Assembly: GCA_004010535.1 (NCBI GenBank)
Contig: RQYE01000009.1
Coordinates: forward strand, 32,001-96,000
Source of the DNA: Coriobacteriales bacterium OH1046
Lineage (GTDB): Bacteria; Actinomycetota; Coriobacteriia; Coriobacteriales; Atopobiaceae
Reading direction: 5' to 3'
Length of the DNA stretch: 64,000 bases
The position numbers and the translations under genes are program-made. The notes under the pieces are model-generated. The model was not told the origin of the DNA. It saw only the letters and a program-made list of their open reading frames with translations, and ran no database searches. Below are positions 56,882 through 64,000 of the stretch, piece after piece (within the stretch, counting starts at the first letter, position 1; each line of letters starts with the position of its first letter).

Positions 56882-57954
56882 GTGCTCCGGCCCCACATGC
56901 GATGGAGGCTATCCGCCAGGACATAGGGATTCTTGATGCCCACCTCTTCGAGCTGGGCGGGATCCTTCTCGACGGCAGCCACGAGATCCTGCAGCGAGCC
57001 GTACTCGTCGAGTATCTTATCGGCCATGCCCTTGCGCACCACCGATACGCGGTTCAAGGTGCGCAGCCCCAGCGGCGTCATGATGGAGTCGGCATAAAGC
57101 TCGTCGTAGCCGAGGATCTTCGCGACGTTCTTGGATGAGCGCAGCTGGTCGTTGGGGGTGTTGTGGAGCTCCTCGCGGATGGCGGCGGCATTCTCCTCGG
57201 ATGAGTCGAGCGCATAGTCGCGGATAAGCAGCGTGTACTCTTCCCCGAGGGCTCCCGCGTACTCCTGGCGCTGCATCTCGATGACGCGCCCATCGCGACC
57301 GAGCTCGAGGATGCAGGAATCGAGCTCCTCCGCAGAGGTCATGAGCATCTCGCAGAGGTAGATGACGCTTGTGACGTCTGCCAAGGTGACGAAGTTGTCG
57401 AGCTCGAGCGTGGAGAGGCGCAGCAGCTCGTGGTCGAGCTGCTGGCGTGTGCTCTGCATGGCGCCGGTGAGCTGGCTGGCATTCGCCATGACCTCCGAGA
57501 TGGGCCTGAGCTGGGTGCCCTTGCCGTCGATGTAGACATTCACGACTTGGCGGCGCTCCGAGATGGAGATGACCGCGGCGTCGGTGAGCAGGCTCATGCG
57601 CGCTGCCGTGCGGTGGCGCGTGCCCGTCTCGTTCGTGGGCAGCGCGGGATCGGGATTGAGGTGGTAGTTGGCGCGCAGGATCTTGGTGAGGTCCTTGTCG
57701 ATGACCACGGCACCGTCCATCTTGGCGAGCTCGAAGAGGCGATTGGCCGTGAAGGAGACATCGAGCGCGAAACCGTCGGTGCCCGCAGCGAGGACGGCAT
57801 CCTGATCGCCGATGGTGATCAGCGCACCGAGGTGGCCCGCGATGATCATATCGATGGCCATGCGCAGCGCTGTGCCGGGAGCGCACATGCGGATAGCCTG
57901 CTCGCGACGCTGTTTGGGACTCAACACATCCTGTTTGGCATCTAGGGCGTCCAT
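56878..57954 (-). CDS. disA: DNA integrity scanning diadenylate cyclase DisA
   Basis: DAC motifs KMDGAVVIDKD and GTRHRTAARMSLLTDAAVISISE; HhH C-terminus. Confidence 0.96.
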   Translation of the reverse strand: MDALDAKQDVLSPKQRREQAIRMCAPGTALRMAIDMIIAGHLGALITIGDQDAVLAAGTDGFALDVSFTANRLFELAKMDGAVVIDKDLTKILRANYHLNPDPALPTNETGTRHRTAARMSLLTDAAVISISERRQVVNVYIDGKGTQLRPISEVMANASQLTGAMQSTRQQLDHELLRLSTLELDNFVTLADVTSVIYLCEMLMTSAEELDSCILELGRDGRVIEMQRQEYAGALGEEYTLLIRDYALDSSEENAAAIREELHNTPNDQLRSSKNVAKILGYDELYADSIMTPLGLRTLNRVSVVRKGMADKILDEYGSLQDLVAAVEKDPAQLEEVGIKNPYVLADSLHRMWGRST

Positions 57955-58050
57955 GGTCTCCTCTTCTAGGGAAGCCGACCCGCAGGACACGGGTCGGCTG
58001 CTTGATCAACCTATGAGAAGTATAAGGCCGAGCGTCAGCCGCTGGCTAGC

Positions 58051-60636
58051 CTAGTCTTCCGAAGAGAGCAGATTACCCTGCCTCGGCGCAGGGGCGGGAG
58101 CGCTCTTGCCCGCAGCAAGCACCGGAACGTTCATGCTCGTGCGCATGCGCGGCTTAGGGATCTCGCCCGTGGTGTGCTCGAAGGTGAGCTTGCCATCGGA
58201 AACGCCCACCAGCACGATATCGCCCGCTTTCCAGCCGCCCCCGAGGAGCTCCTCCGAGAGCGGATCCTCGATGAGGGTCTGGATGGCGCGGCGCAGCGGT
58301 CGTGCACCGTAGACGGGATCGGTGCCCTCCTTGGCGATGAGCTCGCGGGCTTCGGGCGTGAGCTCGATGGACATGCCTTGGGCGATGAGCCGGTCGCGCA
58401 GGTCCATGACCATGAGATCCACGATGCGGCGAATCTGCTCGGGCTTGAGCGACGTGAAGACCACGACCTCGTCGACGCGGTTCAAAAACTCGGGACGGAA
58501 CGCCTTCTTGAGCTCGGTGGTCACACGGCTCTTGATCTCCTTATCGGAGAGGCCGCCATCGCCCGATGCCGAGAAGCCCATGGTCGAGGTGTGCGCGATG
58601 TCATGCGCACCGATGTTGGACGTCATGATGATGACCGTGTTGGAGAAATCGACCGTGCGGCCCTGACCATCGGTGAGACGGCCCTCGTCGAGGATCTGCA
58701 GCAGGATGTTGAAGACATCCGGGTGGGCCTTCTCGATCTCATCGAAGAGCACGACCGAGTAGGGTCGGCGGCGCACCGCCTTGGTGAGCTCGCCGCCCTC
58801 GTCATAGCCCACATATCCGGGAGGCGCGCCCACGAGCTTGGAGACCGCATGCTTCTCCATGAACTCGGACATGTCGTAGGAGATCAACGCATCCTCGCTG
58901 CCGAAGAGGAACTCGGCAAGCGACTTGGCGAGCTCGGTCTTACCCACGCCCGAGGGGCCGAGGAAGATGAACGAGCCGCCGGGACGGCGCGGATCCTTGA
59001 GCGGGGAGCGGCTGCGGCGGATGGCACGGCTGACCGAGGAGACGGCCTCCTCCTGGCCGATGACGCGCTCGTGCAGGGCCTCCTCGCAACGCAGGAGCTT
59101 GGACGCCTCCGCCTCGGTGAGGTTGGAGACGGGCACGCCCGAGATGGACGAGACCACGTCGGCGATATCCTGCTCGTCGACCGTGACGATGTTGGCGTCG
59201 AGCTGCTCGCGCCACGCGGTCTCGAGCTCCTCGCGCTTGGCGGTGAGCTCCTTCTCCTCGTCGCGCAGGCGGGCGGCGCGCTCGTATTCCTGAGCGGCGG
59301 CGGCGGTCGCCTTCTCGTTCTTCACGCGGGCAAGAGCCGCATCGACCTCGGCGATCTCGGGCGGCAGGCTCATCTTGTGGATGCGCGTGCGGGCACCCGC
59401 CTCGTCGAGGACGTCGATGGCCTTATCGGGCAGGAAGCGGTCCTGCACATAGCGGTCGGAGAGCACGACGGCTGCCTTGATGGCGGCATCGGTGTAGCGC
59501 ACGTGGTGATGATGCTCGTAGCGGTCCTGCAGGCCGCGGATGATCTCGATGGTGTCGGCTTGGCTGGGCTCGCCGATGTTGACGGGTTGGAAGCGGCGCT
59601 CGAGCGCGGAGTCCTTCTCGATGTGCTTGCGGTACTCATCGGCCGTGGTGGCACCGATGATCTGGATCTCGCCGCGCGACAGGGGCGGCTTCAGGATGGC
59701 TGCGGCATCGAGCGAGCCCTCGGCAGAGCCGGCGCCCATGATGGTGTGGATCTCGTCGATGAAGAGGATGTCGTTCTTAGACTCCTCGAGCTCGTGCACG
59801 ACCTTCTTCATGCGCTCCTCGAACTCGCCGCGATACTTGGAGCCGGCGACGAGGCTGGCCACATCGAGCGTCCAGATCTGCTTGCCGCGCAGGATGTCGG
59901 GGACGTTGCCGCCGGATATGAGCTGCGCGAGCCCCTCCACGATGGCGGTCTTGCCCACGCCCGGATCGCCCAGGATGAGCGGGTTGTTCTTCTGGCGGCG
60001 CGCCAGTACCTGCATGACGCGCTCAATCTCGCGATCGCGGCCGATCACGGGGTCGAGCTTGCCGTCGGTTGCGAGTTTGGTGAGATTGCGGCCGTAGGTC
60101 TCGAGCATCGACCCCTCGTCGGAGGCGCCGGGTGCGGGAAAGCCGAACATGCCCGCATCGTTGCGCATGCCCGACACGGCAGGACCCTCGGAGCCCTTGT
60201 TCTTCTCGATGAGCTCGTTGACGGCGTTGCGCACGGCATCGCCCGAGAGGCCGAGGGCGCGCAGGGCATCCATGGCGCGGCCGTTGCCCTCGGCGACGAT
60301 GCCCAGGAGCAGATGCTCGGTGGCGATGTAGGTCTGGCCGCGGGTCATGGTCTCGCGGTAGGCGCCCTCGAGGACGCGCTTGGCGCGCGGCGTGAAGGGG
60401 ATGTGGCCGCCGGGGACGGGCTCGGTCTCCTCGGTGGAGAGCTCCTTGATGGTGTGGAGGGTCTCCTCGTAGGTCACATCGAGTTTGGAGAGCGCCTGGG
60501 CGGCGATGCCCTCCCCCTCCTTGATGAGGGCGAGCAGGAGGTGCCCGGTACCCACGTACATCTGGCCGAGGCTGCGGGCCTCATCCTGCGCGATGCTCAT
60601 GACCTTGCGCGCTTTATCGGTGAACTTCTCGAACAT
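58051..60636 (-). CDS. clpC: ATP-dependent Clp protease ATP-binding subunit ClpC
   Basis: Two Clp_N repeats; GDPGVGKTAIVEGLA; GPSGVGKTELAKSLAEFLFG; UVR-like middle region. Confidence 0.97.
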   Translation of the reverse strand: MFEKFTDKARKVMSIAQDEARSLGQMYVGTGHLLLALIKEGEGIAAQALSKLDVTYEETLHTIKELSTEETEPVPGGHIPFTPRAKRVLEGAYRETMTRGQTYIATEHLLLGIVAEGNGRAMDALRALGLSGDAVRNAVNELIEKNKGSEGPAVSGMRNDAGMFGFPAPGASDEGSMLETYGRNLTKLATDGKLDPVIGRDREIERVMQVLARRQKNNPLILGDPGVGKTAIVEGLAQLISGGNVPDILRGKQIWTLDVASLVAGSKYRGEFEERMKKVVHELEESKNDILFIDEIHTIMGAGSAEGSLDAAAILKPPLSRGEIQIIGATTADEYRKHIEKDSALERRFQPVNIGEPSQADTIEIIRGLQDRYEHHHHVRYTDAAIKAAVVLSDRYVQDRFLPDKAIDVLDEAGARTRIHKMSLPPEIAEVDAALARVKNEKATAAAAQEYERAARLRDEEKELTAKREELETAWREQLDANIVTVDEQDIADVVSSISGVPVSNLTEAEASKLLRCEEALHERVIGQEEAVSSVSRAIRRSRSPLKDPRRPGGSFIFLGPSGVGKTELAKSLAEFLFGSEDALISYDMSEFMEKHAVSKLVGAPPGYVGYDEGGELTKAVRRRPYSVVLFDEIEKAHPDVFNILLQILDEGRLTDGQGRTVDFSNTVIIMTSNIGAHDIAHTSTMGFSASGDGGLSDKEIKSRVTTELKKAFRPEFLNRVDEVVVFTSLKPEQIRRIVDLMVMDLRDRLIAQGMSIELTPEARELIAKEGTDPVYGARPLRRAIQTLIEDPLSEELLGGGWKAGDIVLVGVSDGKLTFEHTTGEIPKPRMRTSMNVPVLAAGKSAPAPAPRQGNLLSSED

Positions 60637-60661
60637 GGACTATCTCCTTGCTAGATGGAAC

Positions 60662-60681
60662 GCGGGTGCCTGGCCACCCGC
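60662..60681 (-). promoter_or_regulatory. Stem-loop in clpC 5'UTR
   Basis: GCGGGTG-N6-CACCCGC just upstream of the clpC RBS. Confidence 0.5.
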
Positions 60682-60740
60682 TGCGTATTCCCCTCATGTT
60701 TACCCATTATGACGGTGGGGATTTCACGGAAGGCCGACGG

Positions 60741-60839
60741 CACGCTTCGCGATACGTACGCACGCTTCATGAAACGGACTGGTTGTCGGCCGAAAAACGA
60801 GCACGTTTCGCAAACCGTGCGTACGTATCGCGAAACGTG
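60741..60839. repeat. Four-unit intergenic dyad element, second sequence family; terminator-like hairpin after lysS
   Basis: CACGCTTCGCGATACGTACG 60741; CACGCTTCATGAAACGGAC 60761; GAAAAAC 60792; CACGTTTCGCAAACCGTGCG 60802; inverted CGTACGTATCGCGAAACGTG 60820. Confidence 0.9.
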
Positions 60840-60864
60840 TTACCAGAAACAGTCAGCCGAGCGC

Positions 60865-63399
60865 TCAATACAGCTTGGCCCCAGCCGGGATGGCGTCGTC
60901 GACCATGAGGAGGTTCAAGGCCTCCTTGCCGTCCTCGGTATGGAGGGCCGAGATGAGCATGCCGCAGCTGTCGATGCCCATCATCGTGCGCGGAGGCAGG
61001 TTGGTGATGGCTACGGCCGTCTTGCCCACGAGCTGCTCGGCAGCGTAGTAATCCTTGATGCCCGAGAGGATCGTGCGGTCGGTGCCGGTGCCGTCGTCGA
61101 GCGTGAACTTGAGGAGCTTCTTGCTCTTGGGCACCTCCTCGCAGGCCTTGATCTTGACCACGCGGAAATCGGACTTGGAGAAGGTGTTGAAATCCACCTG
61201 ATCGGCGAAGAGCGGCTCGATGTAGATGCCCTCCTGCGGGATCTGCGGGGCGGCAGGCCCCTCTGATTCCGCCTGCGCGGCCTCGGTGTTCCGGGCGTAG
61301 ATATCGCCCACGGGCGCGATGGCCTTCATCGCATCGAGCGTGGCCGTGAAGACCTCGTCGAGCTCCATGCCCAGCAGCTCGGCGCCATGCGCGATGATGT
61401 CGCGGTTGCAGCCGGCGGCGAACGCCTTGGTCTTGAACTTCTTCTTGAGCGATTTGACCTCCATGTCGGCAACGCTTCCCGACGGGCGCATCTTCGCGAC
61501 GGCCTGGATGAGACCGGAGAGCTCGTCTACGGTGTAGAGCCACTTCTCCATCTTCGACTCGGGCTTGGGAAGGTCGGGGTTGTTATCCGAGTTATGCGTC
61601 TGGATGGCATGGATGAGCTCGGGCGAGCCCCCCGCCTCGGCGATGATCTCGCCAGCCTTCACGGTATGCTGAGCAGCATCTTGGAACTGCTCCCAATCGA
61701 GGTCGTGGAGCAGCCCCACCTGCCCCCAGAATTCCACGTTGGCCGGGTCGTCCTTGCCCGCGAAGTAGCGCATGAGGGCCTTGAGGGTCTCGCCGTGCGC
61801 GATGTGGAACGGATCGTCGTTGAACTGCTTGAGCAGCTCGTAGGCCCGATCGCGGGAAAGCCCCGTCTCGAGCCCATCCGATACCGCCGCTTGCTTGCGT
61901 CCGGCCTCCGGGCGCATGTGCGGGAAGAGCAGGACATCGCGGATGGAAGCTTGATCGCAGAAGAGCATGATCATGCGGTCGATACCGTAGCCGATGCCGC
62001 CTGCGGGGGGCATGCCGTACTCGAGCGCACGGATGTAGTCGGCGTCGTATTCCATGGCCTCGTCATCGCCGGCGGCCTTGGCCGCGACTTGGGCGAGGAA
62101 GCGGCTCTCCTGATCGACGGGATCGTTGAGCTCGGAGAAGGCGTTCGCATATTCGTGGCCCGCGATGATGAGCTCGAAGCGGTCGGTGAGGCGCGGGTCA
62201 TCGTCCTTGCGCTTGGTGAGCGGCGACACCTCGACCGGATAATCGCACACGAAGGTGGGGTCGACGATGGTCTTCTCGCCGAGCTCGTCGTAGAGCTCGA
62301 AGAGGAGCCTGCCCGCCCCCCAGCTCCCGACCCACTCGATGCCGTTTTCCGCGCAGAGCTCGCGGAGCTCCTCGACCGGTGTGTCGATGGTGAGCGTGCA
62401 GCCGCAGGCCTCGCTCGCGATCTCGGCCACGGTGGCGGAGCGCCAGGGGCTCGCGAAATTGATCTGGGTACCCTGATACTCGATGCCATCCCCCTTGCCC
62501 ACAGCCGCAGCACAGGCTTGGAAGAGAGCTTCCGAGAGCTGCTTCATGCCCTCGAGATCGGAGTAGGCGCAGTAGGCCTCCATGGAGGTGAACTCGGGGT
62601 TGTGGGTGAGGTCCATGCCCTCGTTGCGAAACTGGCGGCCGATCTCGAAGACGCGCTCCATGCCGCCCACGATGCAGCGCTTGAGATGGAGCTCCGTGGC
62701 GATGCGCAGGTAGCAGTCTTGATCGAGCGCGTTGAAGTGCGTGGTGAAGGGACGCGCGTTGGCGCCTCCGAGGGTTTCCTGCAAGATGGGCGTCTCGACC
62801 TCGAGGTAGCCCTGGCCCTCCATGAAGCGGCGGATGGCCGAGATGATCTTGGAGCGGTTGACGAAGGTCTCCTTGACCTCGGGGTTCATGATCAGGTCGA
62901 CATAACGCTGACGATAGCGGACCTCGCGGTCCGACAGGCCGTGGAACTTCTCGGGCAGAGGGCGGACGGCTTTGGAGAGCATGCGCAAGCCCTCGACGGC
63001 AATGGAGAGCTGACCGCGATTGGTGCGGATCACGTGGCCGGACGCCTCGACGATATCGCCCATGTCGACGAAGTCGAGCAGCGCCCAACCGGCCTCATCC
63101 ATGGTGTTGATGCGGCAGAAGAGCTGGATGGTACCCGTGGCATCCTGGCAATCGATGAAGGCGAGCTTGCCGTGACGGCGCAGCGCCCTCACGCGGCCCG
63201 CAACGGTGAAAGAGACATCGAGCGGACCCTCCCCGCCCGCGCCGATCCAGCCGTATGCGCGCTCGATATCAGCAATCCGCCAGGTCACAGCGCTCTTGAT
63301 GGGATACGGGTCGATACCGGCATCGATGAGCGCTTGGCGGCGGCAAAGGCGCGTCGCGCGCTCGTCGGCATGCTGGGTTTGTGCAGTCTCATCTGCCAT
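60865..63399 (-). CDS. lysS: Lysyl-tRNA synthetase fused to HD-domain hydrolase and C-terminal EMAPII/CsaA-type tRNA-binding domain
   Basis: Class II LysRS core (GGANARPFTTHFNALDQDCYLRIATELHLKR; GIGYGIDRMIMLF), then IAHGETLKALMRYFAG...GLLHDLDWEQF...IQTHNSDNN...TVDELSGLI, then SDFRVVKIKACEEVPKSKKLLKFTLDDGTGTDRTILSGI. Confidence 0.93.
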   Translation of the reverse strand: MADETAQTQHADERATRLCRRQALIDAGIDPYPIKSAVTWRIADIERAYGWIGAGGEGPLDVSFTVAGRVRALRRHGKLAFIDCQDATGTIQLFCRINTMDEAGWALLDFVDMGDIVEASGHVIRTNRGQLSIAVEGLRMLSKAVRPLPEKFHGLSDREVRYRQRYVDLIMNPEVKETFVNRSKIISAIRRFMEGQGYLEVETPILQETLGGANARPFTTHFNALDQDCYLRIATELHLKRCIVGGMERVFEIGRQFRNEGMDLTHNPEFTSMEAYCAYSDLEGMKQLSEALFQACAAAVGKGDGIEYQGTQINFASPWRSATVAEIASEACGCTLTIDTPVEELRELCAENGIEWVGSWGAGRLLFELYDELGEKTIVDPTFVCDYPVEVSPLTKRKDDDPRLTDRFELIIAGHEYANAFSELNDPVDQESRFLAQVAAKAAGDDEAMEYDADYIRALEYGMPPAGGIGYGIDRMIMLFCDQASIRDVLLFPHMRPEAGRKQAAVSDGLETGLSRDRAYELLKQFNDDPFHIAHGETLKALMRYFAGKDDPANVEFWGQVGLLHDLDWEQFQDAAQHTVKAGEIIAEAGGSPELIHAIQTHNSDNNPDLPKPESKMEKWLYTVDELSGLIQAVAKMRPSGSVADMEVKSLKKKFKTKAFAAGCNRDIIAHGAELLGMELDEVFTATLDAMKAIAPVGDIYARNTEAAQAESEGPAAPQIPQEGIYIEPLFADQVDFNTFSKSDFRVVKIKACEEVPKSKKLLKFTLDDGTGTDRTILSGIKDYYAAEQLVGKTAVAITNLPPRTMMGIDSCGMLISALHTEDGKEALNLLMVDDAIPAGAKLY

Positions 63400-63477
63400 G
63401 GATGCTCCTTGAAGGAATTGCACCCCGCGCTGCATTCCGCAGTCACGGGGTGCGCTTGCGTACCTGTGCGCCGCCGG

Positions 63478-63957
63478 CTAGCGGGTGATCCCTACGATGG
63501 TGTACTTCCTGGCCTTGCCCGAGGGGGTGACGAACTCGACCTCATCGCCCTTCTTGCGGCCGATGAGGACCGCACCGGCGGGCGACTCGTTGGAGATCTT
63601 GTGCTCGAGCGAGTTCGTCTCGGTGGTACCGACGATGGTGAATGTGGAGCGCTTGCCCTTGGCATCCTCCAGCTCGACGGTGCAGCCGATCGAGATCTTC
63701 ACGCTGCGGCTCTTGGAGCTGTCGACCACCTTGGCCACCGAGAGGATCTGGCGGATCTCCGCGATACGGGCGGCGTTCTTGGCTTGCTCCTCTTTGGCGG
63801 CATCGTACTCGGCGTTCTCGGAGAGGTCGCCGAAACCGCGGGCTTCCTGGATGCGCTCGATGATCTCCGCATCCTTCTCGCCCTCGCGATACGCCAGCTC
63901 ATCGACGAGCTTCTGGCGGCCTTCGGGGGTGAGGTGGATCTCTTTGATGTTATCCAT
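63478..63957 (-). CDS. greA: Transcription elongation factor GreA
   Basis: IHLTPEGRQKLVDELAYREGEKDAEIIERIQEARGFGDLSENAEYDAAKEEQ; IGRKKGDEVEFVTPSGKARKYTIVGI. Confidence 0.97.
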   Translation of the reverse strand: MDNIKEIHLTPEGRQKLVDELAYREGEKDAEIIERIQEARGFGDLSENAEYDAAKEEQAKNAARIAEIRQILSVAKVVDSSKSRSVKISIGCTVELEDAKGKRSTFTIVGTTETNSLEHKISNESPAGAVLIGRKKGDEVEFVTPSGKARKYTIVGITR

Positions 63958-63971
63958 GCTCGTTTTATGCC

Positions 63972-64000
63972 TTACTCGCTGGTCTTCTTCGCGGTCGTCT
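63972..64000 (-). CDS. C-terminus of an upstream gene (…TTAKKTSE*), truncated by window end
   Basis: In-frame TAA on minus strand 17 bp upstream of greA start; only about 9 codons visible. Confidence 0.3.

Noticed and set aside
58174-60654. 826-aa plus-strand ORF opposite clpC
   Set aside because: Same antisense artefact; clpC is unambiguous on the minus strand.

Overview
This 64 kb window is high-GC bacterial DNA. Gene content and order suggest class Coriobacteriia (Collinsella-like); that placement is inference. It is mostly chromosomal housekeeping DNA read on the minus strand, plus three PTS carbohydrate loci. Blocks: (1) 1-8.9 kb, minus-strand ascorbate-type PTS operon with a phosphotriesterase/lactonase-family protein, class I aldolase, KGPDC-like protein, SDR, D-2-hydroxyacid dehydrogenase and Fe-ADH; (2) 9.3-14 kb, frameshifted DUF6429 remnant, a phased repeat array, an LCP protein and a secreted subtilase with ricin-type repeats; (3) 14-35 kb, ychF, a multi-cluster ferredoxin, groEL/groES, nadE, a tsaB-rimI-tsaD fusion, GPx, CDF, glgP, AraC, tsaE, UDG, alr, nnr, acpS, glmS; (4) 35-46.7 kb, DeoR/MDR dehydrogenase/MtlA, then a mannose-family PTS-murQ operon next to GntR and glmM, separated by a perfect 72-bp palindrome; (5) 47-64 kb, a DUF559-like nuclease between two copies of a repeat element, 5'-nucleotidase, rubrerythrin, mutY, MerR, yacP, rlmB, cysS, ispF, ispD, disA, clpC, a LysRS-HD-tRNA-binding fusion and greA. 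The least explained signals are a class of intergenic dyad elements (about 9.7, 16.5, 18.8, 46.9, 48.3 and 60.8 kb) built from 12-25 bp units in direct and inverted orientation at near-integral helical spacings, three of them also forming terminator-like hairpins, and the 72-bp palindrome at 44451-44522. No rRNA, tRNA, CRISPR array or intact transposase was recognised. All assignments come from reading the translations; no database search was run.
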